Part shown: positions 54,763 to 63,448 of the stretch, one piece after another | Numbering within the stretch: position 1 is the stretch's first letter | How the letters are laid out: each line of letters opens with the position of its first letter | Origin: Candidatus Thiovulum stygium | Lineage (GTDB): Bacteria > Campylobacterota > Campylobacteria > Campylobacterales > Thiovulaceae | Reading direction: 5' to 3' | DNA length: 64,000 nt | NCBI GenBank assembly: GCA_021582295.1 | Contig: CP091137.1 | Span: 274,970-338,969, forward strand | Notes under the pieces: generated by a model | Seen by the model: the letters and a program-made list of their open reading frames with translations, nothing else | Database searches by the model: none | Told to the model about the DNA's origin: nothing | Position numbers and translations under genes: made by a program

Positions 54763-56084
54763 GTTTATTTAAAAAAGCAAGAGATTTTCAAGAAAATAAA
54801 CTTGAAATGTCTCAAGTTTTTGGACGAGTTAAAAGAATCGATTCGACAAAAATAGTTGGCGAAAAATTATCTGTTAGAGTCGGTGAAAGTGTTGAAATTG
54901 TTGCTGAAAAAATTGGTCTAAAAACTCTTGGAATGGTTACCGAAAGCGGTGAAGATAGTTTTTCTGTTACACCTTTTGGTTTTGTTGAAGGTTTCAAGAC
55001 TGGAGATAAAATTTTAAAGGTTTCTAATGGTTTAACTATATCTGTTGGTAATGGTCTTCTCGGAAGAGTTGTAAATCCATTTATGCAACCAATCGATGAT
55101 AAAGGTGAAATCGTTGGTAATAAATTTGAAATGAGTGTTATTCGTCCTCCAATTAGTGCAATGAAACGAGGCATGATTAATGAAAAATTTCCTGTTGGTG
55201 TAAAAACGATTGACGGTTTTTTAACAATTGGAAAAGGTCAAAAAATTGGTATTTTTGCTGGTAGTGGTGTCGGTAAATCAACTTTACTCGGAATGGTCGT
55301 TCGTGGCTCAAATTCACCTGTCAAAATTGTTGCATTAATTGGCGAACGAGGTCGAGAGATTCCAGAATTTATTCATAAAAATTTAGGTGGAAATTTAAAA
55401 GATACAGTTATTGTTGTCGCAACTAGTGATGATTCAGCTTTAATGCGAAAATATGGAGCATTTTCAGCAATGAGTGTCGCCGAATATTTCAAAGAACAGG
55501 GTCGCGATGTTTTGTTTATGATGGATAGTGTTACTCGTTTTGCAATGGCTCAACGAGAAATTGGTCTTGCTCTTGGCGAACCTCCAACTTCAAAAGGTTA
55601 TCCGCCATCAAGTCTTTCACTTTTGCCTCAACTTATGGAACGAGCTGGAAAAGAGGATGGCAAAGGTTCAATAACTGCTGTTTTTACTGTTTTAATTGAA
55701 GGTGATGACATGAGTGATCCAATTGCTGATCAAAGTCGAAGTATTCTTGATGGACATATTGTATTAAGTAGATCATTAACTGATAGTGGAATCTATCCTC
55801 CTATTGATATTTTAAGATCTTCTTCGCGAGTTATGTCTGATGTTGTTATCCCTGAACATTTAAAAGCTTCGCAAAAATTTAAAAAATTATTAGCACTTTT
55901 AAAAGATAATGAGACACTTATAAGAATTGGTGCTTATCATAAAGGTAGTGATAAAGAGCTTGATGAAGCTATTTCTCGAAAAAATATGATGGAAGATTTT
56001 ATGAAACAGCCACCTTATGAAAAAAGCGATTTTGATCAAGCTACGAAACATTTAATTAAAATTGTCAATGAACCAGTTAAATAA
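54759..56084 (+). CDS. fliI: Flagellar export ATPase FliI
   Basis: FliI powers the flagellar type III export apparatus at the inner membrane. The 441-aa protein shows Walker A in GIFAGSGVGKSTLLGMVVRG, ALIGERGREIPEF, VLFMMDSVTRFAMAQREIGL and EPPTSKGYPPSSLSLLPQLM, all typical of the family. It overlaps the PIN gene by 4 nt, an odd place for a flagellar gene, and suggests the toxin-antitoxin pair was inserted in front of it. Confidence 0.96.
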   Translation: MSLFKKARDFQENKLEMSQVFGRVKRIDSTKIVGEKLSVRVGESVEIVAEKIGLKTLGMVTESGEDSFSVTPFGFVEGFKTGDKILKVSNGLTISVGNGLLGRVVNPFMQPIDDKGEIVGNKFEMSVIRPPISAMKRGMINEKFPVGVKTIDGFLTIGKGQKIGIFAGSGVGKSTLLGMVVRGSNSPVKIVALIGERGREIPEFIHKNLGGNLKDTVIVVATSDDSALMRKYGAFSAMSVAEYFKEQGRDVLFMMDSVTRFAMAQREIGLALGEPPTSKGYPPSSLSLLPQLMERAGKEDGKGSITAVFTVLIEGDDMSDPIADQSRSILDGHIVLSRSLTDSGIYPPIDILRSSSRVMSDVVIPEHLKASQKFKKLLALLKDNETLIRIGAYHKGSDKELDEAISRKNMMEDFMKQPPYEKSDFDQATKHLIKIVNEPVK

Positions 56085-56106
56085 AATATAAATATAGGAG
56101 ATTTTT

Positions 56107-56907
56107 TTGTCAAAAATATTAAATGAAATAGTAGAAAAAACTAGAAAAGATGTAAAAGAGCGGGAAAAGAAATTTCCTGAAGAATGGCTTGGTAAAAGTT
56201 TAGCTTTTAATCCTTATGTTCCACGAGATATTAAAAAGTTTTTAACAAAAAGCGAAAATGAACCAATTAGAATTATTGCTGAAATTAAAAAATCTAGTCC
56301 GAGTAAAGGTCTAATTAGAGCAGATTTTGATCCAATTTCGATAGCTCAAGATTATGAAACTGGTGGAGCAAATATGCTTTCTGTATTAACTGAACCTCAC
56401 TATTTTGGCGGAAATATCGAATATCTTACTCAAGTTCGAAGATATTCATCTCTTCCTATTTTGCGAAAAGATTTTATAGTTACGAAATATCAAATTCTTG
56501 AAGCTCTAGTTTATGGAGCTGATGCAATTTTGTTAATTGCAAAAGCACTTTCGCGAGTCGAATTAACCGACTTGCACGAATATGCAACTCATTTAGGTTT
56601 AGCAGTTCTTGTTGAGATTCACGATAAAAATGACCTCATCAAAACAGTATTTGCTGGAGCTGAAATTATTGGCATAAATCATAGAAATCTTGATACTTTT
56701 GAAATGGATATGAATTTAACTCAAAATTTAATGCCATTTATACCAAATGGCAAAATTATCGTTGCTGAAAGCGGTTTAACAAATCATGAACAAATTGTTG
56801 AACTTAGCAAAATTGGTGTTGATGCTTTTTTAATTGGCGAACATTTTATGAGACAAACAAATCTCATTAATGCTGTTAAAAATATAAAATATGGAGATAA
56901 AATATAG
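56107..56907 (+). CDS. trpC: Indole-3-glycerol phosphate synthase
   Basis: TrpC closes the indole ring in tryptophan synthesis. A TTG start at 56107 follows ATAGGAGA. The 266-aa barrel shows [84 protein letters not shown] and [12 protein letters not shown], all active-site stretches. trpS follows without spacing. Confidence 0.95.
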   Translation: MSKILNEIVEKTRKDVKEREKKFPEEWLGKSLAFNPYVPRDIKKFLTKSENEPIRIIAEIKKSSPSKGLIRADFDPISIAQDYETGGANMLSVLTEPHYFGGNIEYLTQVRRYSSLPILRKDFIVTKYQILEALVYGADAILLIAKALSRVELTDLHEYATHLGLAVLVEIHDKNDLIKTVFAGAEIIGINHRNLDTFEMDMNLTQNLMPFIPNGKIIVAESGLTNHEQIVELSKIGVDAFLIGEHFMRQTNLINAVKNIKYGDKI

Positions 56908-57897
56908 ATGAATTTGAATAAAATTAGATTAGTTAGCGGAATGCGACCAACTGGAAAATTACATTTAGGTCATTATGTCGGAGTTCTTGAAAATTGGAAA
57001 AATTTGCAAAATTCTCGTGATAGTCTCTTTTTTGTTGCTGATTGGCATGCACTTTCAACAAGTTATGAAGATAAACTTAATTTAAAAAATTTATCTATTG
57101 ATTTAGTTCGAGATTGGATCTCTAGTGGCATTGAACCAGAAAAAGCAAATCTGTTTATTCAAAGTTCCATAAAAGAACATTCTGAATTATATTTAATATT
57201 AAATATGATAACTCCGTTGGGTTGGCTTGAAAGAAATCCAACTTATAAAGATCAACTTCAGCAATTATCTAGTAAAGATATAAATAGTGCCGGTTTTTTA
57301 ACTTATCCTGTGCTTCAGTCTGCTGATATTTTGCTTTATGATGCTCAAGAAGTTCCTATCGGTGAAGATCAAAGACCTCATCTTGAAATTTCTCGTGAAA
57401 TTGCTAGACGATTTAATTTTTTATATGGTTCTAATATATTAACTGAACCAAAAGAAATTTTAAGTGAAACTCCAAAATTAAGTGGTCTCGATGGTCGAAA
57501 AATGAGTAAAAGTTACGGTAACAGTATCTATTTATCTGATAGTCGCGATGAAGTAATTAATAAATTAAAAACTGGCAAAACTGATCCTAATCGTATTAAA
57601 AAAACTGATCTCGGTAATCCTGATATTTGTATTATTTTTTCATATCATCAAGAATTTTCTCATTCTGATGAGGTTGCTGAAATTAGTGAAAATTGTAAAA
57701 CAGCTAAAATTGGTTGTGTCGAATGTAAAAAAAGATGTTCGATATCTATTAATAATTTATTAGAACCAATGCGAGAAATACGAACAAATTTAACAGATAA
57801 TTATATTTTAGATGTTCTTGAAACTGGTGGCTCAAAAGCTCGAGAAATAGCTAAAAAGAAAATGCAACAGGTAAATAAACTTGTCTTCGAAGGTTGA
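56908..57897 (+). CDS. trpS: Tryptophanyl-tRNA synthetase
   Basis: Class I synthetase of 329 aa. HIGH-type motif in TGKLHLGHYVGVLENW, KMSKS in LDGRKMSKSYGNSI, and the Trp-pocket WHALSTSY region. A Cys-rich segment (CKTAKIGCVECKKRC) near residue 270 matches the insertion seen in Campylobacterota TrpS. Pairing with trpC directly upstream may reflect joint need for tryptophan. Confidence 0.96.
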   Translation: MNLNKIRLVSGMRPTGKLHLGHYVGVLENWKNLQNSRDSLFFVADWHALSTSYEDKLNLKNLSIDLVRDWISSGIEPEKANLFIQSSIKEHSELYLILNMITPLGWLERNPTYKDQLQQLSSKDINSAGFLTYPVLQSADILLYDAQEVPIGEDQRPHLEISREIARRFNFLYGSNILTEPKEILSETPKLSGLDGRKMSKSYGNSIYLSDSRDEVINKLKTGKTDPNRIKKTDLGNPDICIIFSYHQEFSHSDEVAEISENCKTAKIGCVECKKRCSISINNLLEPMREIRTNLTDNYILDVLETGGSKAREIAKKKMQQVNKLVFEG

Positions 57898-57901
57898 TTT
57901 A

Positions 57902-59206
57902 ATGCTAATCGAAGAAGTTTTTAATAAACGACTCGGCGAATTAAATGTCATTTTTCGCCCTCTTACTGTTGAAACTATTCAACTTGGAAGACTTGTTGCT
58001 TTTGAACTTGTCAAAGATACAGATGGAATCAGATTTTATACTTCGACAAATATTCAAGAAGAACTCGGTTATTCATTAGAAGAGTTCTATTTAGATGTTA
58101 AAGTTAAAGATTTTTTAGATTTTGAAACTTTTTTGCAAATTATTACTAAATTTAATCATACTGTTAAAAAAATGCAATCAGATTTTATAGGTGAATTCAA
58201 ATTTAAAGATAGTTTTGGTGAATCTCGATGGGCTCATTTATATGTAAATATTCAATATAAACGACGAGATTGGAAATCGATTTCTGGTTATGCTCTTGAT
58301 ATTACTAATAAAAAATTAGAAGAAGATAAATTAAAAGGTGATAAAGCTCATCTTGAAATGCGAATCGCTGATGAGGTTGAACAACGAATGATTCATGAAC
58401 GAATGAGTGAAGCTGTTAAACGACATTCTGCTGTTAGCGATACAATCGAAAAAATTGCTCATCAATGGAGACAACCTTTAAATATTGTTTCGTTGTTGTT
58501 ACAAGATTTTTATTTTAAAATTAATTTGGGCAATTTATATCCAAAAGCTGAAAACAATCCTGAAATTATAAAAAATATTGTCATCGATAAATATAATGAA
58601 CTTTATGATAAAACCAATATTTATATACAATATCTTTCAGAAACTTTTGATGATTTTAGAAAACAGATTTCTAATCAAGATGGGGAACGAGAATATTTTA
58701 ATTTAAAAGAATTTTTCGAAGATATCGAAGAGTTTGTTGGACCATCTTTAGAACGAGGTAAGATTAAATTAACTAATAATATCAAGTTCGATTATATAGA
58801 ACTTCATGGCATCAAAAATAATTTAAAGCAAAGTGCTATTAATATTATTCAGAATGCTTTTGATATTTTTCGAGAAAAAAATCTTGATAATCGTGAAATA
58901 AAACTAGGTGTATATTTTAATGAAACTAATAAATTAATAATTACGATTATAGATAATGCTGGTGGAATCCCTCGAGAAATTTTGCCAAAAATATTTGATC
59001 CATATTTTACAACAAGACATGAAACTCAAGGAACAGGACTTGGTTTATATATGTCTCGTGAAATGATCGAACGGGGTTTCGATGGAAATATTCATGCTGT
59101 AAATCGTTCGCTTTGTTCAAATTGTCGAGAAAATTGTTCAAAACGAGAATTAAAACGAGAAGGTGCATGTTTTTCAATAGAAATTCCTAAATATAGAGAA
59201 ATCTAA
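57902..59206 (+). CDS. PAS-containing sensor histidine kinase with a Cys-rich insert
   Basis: The start at 57902 (MLIEEVFNKRLGELNVIFRP) is chosen for GAAGG upstream and avoids overlap with trpS. No membrane segment is present, so it is cytosolic. Residues ~35-150 are a PAS/PAC domain (TNIQEELGYSLEEFYLDVKV, GYALDITNKKLEEDKL). The phospho-acceptor box is EKIAHQWRQPLNIVSLLL. The ATPase domain has INIIQNAFDIF, ITIIDNAGGIP and ETQGTGLGLYMSREM. Between G2 and the C-terminus sits CSNCRENCSKRELKREGAC, four cysteines in a CxxCx3C..C array that could bind a metal or sense redox. No response regulator is adjacent. Confidence 0.88.
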   Translation: MLIEEVFNKRLGELNVIFRPLTVETIQLGRLVAFELVKDTDGIRFYTSTNIQEELGYSLEEFYLDVKVKDFLDFETFLQIITKFNHTVKKMQSDFIGEFKFKDSFGESRWAHLYVNIQYKRRDWKSISGYALDITNKKLEEDKLKGDKAHLEMRIADEVEQRMIHERMSEAVKRHSAVSDTIEKIAHQWRQPLNIVSLLLQDFYFKINLGNLYPKAENNPEIIKNIVIDKYNELYDKTNIYIQYLSETFDDFRKQISNQDGEREYFNLKEFFEDIEEFVGPSLERGKIKLTNNIKFDYIELHGIKNNLKQSAINIIQNAFDIFREKNLDNREIKLGVYFNETNKLIITIIDNAGGIPREILPKIFDPYFTTRHETQGTGLGLYMSREMIERGFDGNIHAVNRSLCSNCRENCSKRELKREGACFSIEIPKYREI

Positions 59207-59215
59207 AGAACTTAT

Positions 59216-59572
59216 ATGATAGCTGGACTAATTTTTATCTCGCTTTTTATAATCTTAATAGGTTTAATACTTTCTATTTATTATAGAACTAACAAAGAAT
59301 TTAAACGACAACGAGATGAGATGCAAGAATTGCTTAATGTTTTTGATAAAAATATAATTATGTCAGAAACAGATGTGCATGGACGAATAATTTATGTGAG
59401 TGAAGCTTTTATAAATATAAGTGGTTATTCAAAAGAGGAACTAATTGGCAAACCTCATCGAATTGTTCGACATGAATCAATGCTAAAAGATACTTTTCAA
59501 GATTTATGGAAAACTATTCAAAGTGGCAAAACTTGGATGGGTGATATAACTTTTATAGGACTTAAATTTTAA
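59216..59572 (+). CDS. Membrane-anchored PAS protein, short or truncated
   Basis: The 118-aa product has one N-terminal membrane helix (MIAGLIFISLFIILIGLILS), then a PAS domain: NIIMSETDVHGRIIYVSEAF, ISGYSKEELIGKPHRIVRHE, FQDLWKTIQSGKTWMGDI, as in Aer/energy-taxis receptors. It ends LKF in the middle of the usual PAS fold, before the second half of the sheet. It may be truncated, or another frameshift casualty; no continuation is visible. Starts 9 nt after the kinase gene. Confidence 0.7.
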   Translation: MIAGLIFISLFIILIGLILSIYYRTNKEFKRQRDEMQELLNVFDKNIIMSETDVHGRIIYVSEAFINISGYSKEELIGKPHRIVRHESMLKDTFQDLWKTIQSGKTWMGDITFIGLKF

Positions 59573-59584
59573 TTATATTTTATA

Positions 59585-59617
59585 TTATTCTCAAGTTTTA
59601 AAATAGCTTGAGAATAA
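59585..59617. terminator. Hairpin between convergent genes
   Basis: TTATTCTCAAG and CTTGAGAATAA form an 11-bp stem with an 11-nt loop, 13 nt after the PAS gene stop and facing the opposite-strand gene at 59718. Confidence 0.6.
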
Positions 59618-59717
59618 TTAAAGAAGAAATTTATAGCTCTGTAACTATTAAAAGTGCAGACATTACAAGTAGAAGTATTTTTTTGATAATGAAAAAATAT
59701 GTTTTTTCTCCAATAAA

Positions 59718-60386
59718 TTAAATTAAATTTTGAAGATCTATTTCAAAATATTTAAGAGCTGAAATTTGTTCATCTGAAAAACCATATTTTTTCCATTCTC
59801 CAAAATTATTATCTATTTGATTTTTTATCTCATTTTTTACAAAATCTTTTAATATTTTGCGATTTAATTCAAGATTTTCAAGATTTGCAAAAGCGAGACC
59901 ATTAAATGAATATAAATTTGGATCTGAATTTTCAAAAAATATTAAAATACCATTACCATTTTCTTCTAAAAATTCAACTAGTTTTCGATAAGTTATTCCA
60001 AATTCGATTGCATTCCAACCAATTTCTTCAAGAATTTTGTCTCGAAAATTATCGATGCCTTCTGACGAAATATCTTCATAAAGTGCTAAATGTCGATTCA
60101 AATCAAAAATTTTATTAAAACTATGTTGAATCGAAATAGAAACTTGAGAAAAATTAGATTTAATTTTAAAACTATTACCGAGAGGTTCAAGTTTATTTAT
60201 TAAAGAAGCTTTACCGTTAAAAATGATAATATCATCAGAATTATAAAATATTTTATTTTTATTCTTAAAATTTATAATTTTGCCACTTAACGAAATAGCA
60301 AAATCTTCAGCTGAATATATAGCTTTAGCAAAAGCTAAATTATTAATAGCGATGATATTATTGGCTAAATCTACTCTTTGAAACAT
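59718..60386 (-). CDS. Protein of unknown function upstream-coupled to waaF
   Basis: The 222-aa product (starting MFQRVDLANNIIAINNLAFA; another Met lies four codons earlier) has no signal or membrane segment and no motif I recognise. Distinct stretches are HLALYEDISSEGIDNFRDKI and LEEIGWNAIEFGITYRKLVE, and IKNQIDNNFGEWKKYGFSDE near the end. It follows waaF by 16 nt or less on the same strand, so is probably co-transcribed with the envelope gene. Confidence 0.7.
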   Translation of the reverse strand: MFQRVDLANNIIAINNLAFAKAIYSAEDFAISLSGKIINFKNKNKIFYNSDDIIIFNGKASLINKLEPLGNSFKIKSNFSQVSISIQHSFNKIFDLNRHLALYEDISSEGIDNFRDKILEEIGWNAIEFGITYRKLVEFLEENGNGILIFFENSDPNLYSFNGLAFANLENLELNRKILKDFVKNEIKNQIDNNFGEWKKYGFSDEQISALKYFEIDLQNLI

Positions 60387-60401
60387 ATATTTCTCCAAAA
60401 T

Positions 60402-61366
60402 TTATTTATCTAATTTTAGTTCTTTGACTGCATTAAAAATATCATTGGAACTTATAAAATTCATACAATTATGATGTTTTAATGGACATTCTCGTTTTTT
60501 GCAAGGAGAACAACTAATATTTTTGCGAACAACGATACTTTTTTCATTGTGCCATTGATTTGTTTCGACATCTGAAGTTGAACCGAAAATAGCTACTGTC
60601 GGTATTTTATAAGCACCAGCTATATGCATTGGACCACTATCATTTGTAATAAATAATGATAATCCAGCTATCTTTTCTGAAAGTTCTTTTATAGTTGTTT
60701 TGCCAGTTAAATTTATAATATTTGAGACACCATTATTTCTAATTTCATCTTCTATATGCAAACTCATTTCAACTTCTGCTGAACTTCCAAAAAGAACAAT
60801 TTGATATTTAGAAGATAAAGCAATGGCAACTTCTGCAAATCTTTCAGGAAGCCATCTTTTTGCACTGCCATAAGTTGCTCCAGCATTTATACCAAGAGTT
60901 GGTTTATTAAACTCATATTTATTAAAATGTAATTTTAAATCTAATTCAATTATATTTTTGCCAAGAACTCTAACATGATTTAAATATCTTTGAACTTGAT
61001 GACCCTTTTTTTAAAAACAAATTTATTTAAAATCCAAAAATTAGAGAGTGAAACTTGAGCAATTCTATATTTACTATGTGAAAAAAACTGAAGAACAGCT
61101 GAATAAAACGAAGTTCTAAATGAAATTGCAAAATCAACATTTCCAATTTGTTCAGCTATATTTTTAAGAATTGTAATTCTATTGCCAGATTTTGAAGGAT
61201 TAAAAATTGCGACTATATTTTTATAACCGCTTAATATCGAAGTGGCAACTGATGTGCCGACCAAATACCATTCGGCATTTGGATAAAAAATTTCTAAATT
61301 TTGCAAGGCTGGTGTTATCATGACACTATCTCCAAGCCAAGATGGAGTTTCTATTAATATTTTCAC
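60402..61366 (-). CDS. waaF: ADP-heptose:LPS heptosyltransferase, one-base frameshift
   Basis: WaaF adds heptose II to the LPS inner core (glycosyltransferase family 9). The N-terminal part (60980-61366) begins MKILIETPSWLGDSVMITPA. The frame stops at 60980 after KFKDI, but with one more T in the T7 run at 61006-61012 it continues KKGHQVQRYLNHVRVLG, then GINAGATYGSAKRWLPERFA, and the donor-site motif LFITNDSGPMHIAGA, and ends ELKLDK at 60402. Total about 321 aa, normal for the family. First gene in its set after the FliO-like gene. Confidence 0.86.
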
Positions 61367-61385
61367 TTTTTTAATAAACTTTATA

Positions 61386-62522
61386 TTATTGTAATTTTAT
61401 TTTTGAATCACTAAATAATTCTGAAATATCATTACCTTTATTATCATTATGAATATGATTGTTCATATTTTTATAATTGTCTTGATTAAAATTTTCAGAT
61501 TTTTCTACTTTAAGATTACTATCAATATTATCAATTTTTATAGATGTTTCAGAATCATTATCAGAATCTATATTCATATTATTAGAAATATGTTCGCTCC
61601 ATAATTTAATCATAGTCATACCGTTTTCACCTTCAAGAATATAATGTTTTATATCACCTATTTTTAGTGAAAAAACTCTGCCAACTGAAGTTCGTTCGTC
61701 AAAAATCACTTCTACATTTTCAGTTTGAGATGGGAAACTATTAGGATTTTTTCTAACCTGTAATTTAACTGGAGGAGCTTGAATTTTAGAAAGAGAAGAA
61801 TTTAAACCTGCTTGAGATTGCATTGTTGGAGTAATTTTTGGTTCAGTTCGATTACTATTACTATTTTGAGATTTATTATTTGCATGTAATGGATATCCAA
61901 CGGGTTCTTTTTTAGTATTATTAAAATTAGATGTATTCCAATCTTCATTATTATCAGCGAATACTTCTTGTTGATTTGATTCATTTTGATATCTTTTTGG
62001 TATTAAATTTAAAACTTGTTTTTTAAATATAAAAATCAAAGAACCAAAAGCAATAAGTATAAAAATAGTTAGCCAATATCTAGGAGAAGTATTATTAACG
62101 GCAGATTCACCATCTGGAGAAATTTCTTCACTATCTATTTTGTCAGAACTTACAAGACTTTCTGTTACAGTTACAATTATAGTCGAAGCATCACTACTCT
62201 GACTATAACTAATATCTTTATCTTTTGTAGTAGAAAGTAAAATATCAACTTTACCTTCGAAGGGCAAAATATCAATTTTAGAAAGCAAAGGATTATCTTC
62301 AACTACTCTTGAAAATTTTCTACTTAAAGTAGCTCCATTTAATATTATTTTTTGAATAGCTTGTCCGCTTTTTCGTGTTACCATTCCATCATAAGGTGTG
62401 CTAAAAGTAAGAATTAAATCAACTTTGTTGCCTTTATCTTTTATATTAATATCTCTAATTGTTACACCTGCGCTATATAAATATATAGATATCAAGAAAA
62501 AGAGAAAAAATTTTTTGAACAT
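61386..62522 (-). CDS. FliO-like or flagellar-associated membrane protein downstream of fliN
   Basis: The 378-aa protein has a signal peptide (FKKFFLFFLISIYLYSAG), a periplasmic AMIN-like beta domain (IKDKGNKVDLILTFSTPYDG), one membrane helix (WLTIFILIAFGSLIFIFKKQ, about residues 150-170) and a long disordered cytoplasmic part rich in Asn, Ser and Asp with VGRVFSLKIGDIKHYILEG. It starts 7 nt after fliN; a membrane protein at this place is typical of Campylobacterota and may replace FliO. Function is inferred from position. Confidence 0.62.
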   Translation of the reverse strand: MFKKFFLFFLISIYLYSAGVTIRDINIKDKGNKVDLILTFSTPYDGMVTRKSGQAIQKIILNGATLSRKFSRVVEDNPLLSKIDILPFEGKVDILLSTTKDKDISYSQSSDASTIIVTVTESLVSSDKIDSEEISPDGESAVNNTSPRYWLTIFILIAFGSLIFIFKKQVLNLIPKRYQNESNQQEVFADNNEDWNTSNFNNTKKEPVGYPLHANNKSQNSNSNRTEPKITPTMQSQAGLNSSLSKIQAPPVKLQVRKNPNSFPSQTENVEVIFDERTSVGRVFSLKIGDIKHYILEGENGMTMIKLWSEHISNNMNIDSDNDSETSIKIDNIDSNLKVEKSENFNQDNYKNMNNHIHNDNKGNDISELFSDSKIKLQ

Positions 62523-62529
62523 TTTTTTT

Positions 62530-62922
62530 CTATTTTATTTTCCGCTCTTTTGAGATATAATATACTACACCATTTGCATCTAATATTTCATTCATACGAA
62601 TAGCTAAATTCTTTTCATAAACCATAACTTCGCCCTTACCAATAATTCTATTATTAACATAGACATCAACAGATTCTCCTGCAGGTTTTTCTAGATCAAT
62701 AATAGAACCTTTTTTGAGCTTTAAAATATCTCTTAAAGTTAATTCAGTTTCTCCTAAATTTGCTGTAAAATCTATTTTCATATCAAGAAAGCTCTCGTAT
62801 TTCATCCAAGTAGCTCTTTTTTTAATTACAGCATCTATTTTTTTACGAGTAATTTGATCTTTTTCGATATTAAGAGGGCTTTTTTCTGTGCTAATTCCTA
62901 TTTTTTTTTGTTCTTCGCCCAT
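62530..62922 (-). CDS. fliN: Flagellar motor switch protein FliN
   Basis: FliN is part of the rotor C-ring and binds export substrates. The 130-aa protein ends with a SpoA domain: LGETELTLRDILKLKKGSII, DLEKPAGESVDVYVNNRIIG, KGEVMVYEKNLAIRMNEI. The N-terminal 50 residues are charged. It lies 4 nt after the CheX-like gene, in a flagellar/chemotaxis group. Confidence 0.93.
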   Translation of the reverse strand: MGEEQKKIGISTEKSPLNIEKDQITRKKIDAVIKKRATWMKYESFLDMKIDFTANLGETELTLRDILKLKKGSIIDLEKPAGESVDVYVNNRIIGKGEVMVYEKNLAIRMNEILDANGVVYYISKERKIK

Positions 62923-62926
62923 TTAA

Positions 62927-63376
62927 TTAAACTTTCTTGCTATCTCTTGTAATTAAAAACCAAATAGACTCGTCATCATTAAATTTAAAAAGAATAAGCT
63001 TAGAATGTGATATCACTTGTTCAAGTTTTATATTATGTTCAATTTTTGGAATAGACAATATTAAATCTTCCTGTTTTATATTTTCAAATAAAACTTTGGC
63101 ATTTCCTATAATTTGATTTGCGACTTCGCCACCCATATCATTAATTGTTGCGACATCTGGTTCATCATCAAATAAAAGAACAGAACAAACTTTACGAAGT
63201 AAATTTTCACTCATTACAAGTCTAAAATGATGAATTTCTCCTTCTTGTAATGATTTTAATTCAATTGATGATATATAATATTTTCCATCTAATAATTCAA
63301 CTTTAAATGGTTGTGGTTTTAAATCTATTTGACCCACAAACATATTTCTAATAGCTCTTATTAAAATCACTTTCAT
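62927..63376 (-). CDS. CheX/CheC-like protein upstream of fliN
   Basis: The 149-aa protein has the central pattern NDMGGEVANQIIGNAKVLFE, which recalls the [D/S]xxxExxNxxxGN helix of CheX and related CheY-P phosphatases or FliY N-domains, and the preceding strand VCSVLLFDDEPDV. The flanking gene fliN supports a role in motor control. The second conserved ExxN helix is not evident. The assignment is moderate. Confidence 0.55.
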   Translation of the reverse strand: MKVILIRAIRNMFVGQIDLKPQPFKVELLDGKYYISSIELKSLQEGEIHHFRLVMSENLLRKVCSVLLFDDEPDVATINDMGGEVANQIIGNAKVLFENIKQEDLILSIPKIEHNIKLEQVISHSKLILFKFNDDESIWFLITRDSKKV

Positions 63377-63448
63377 ATTTTACGACCCCACAAAACCTTT
63401 CAATTATTCTAGGAAAATCTACCTTTTTTCTTGCCTTTTTTTACTCTT

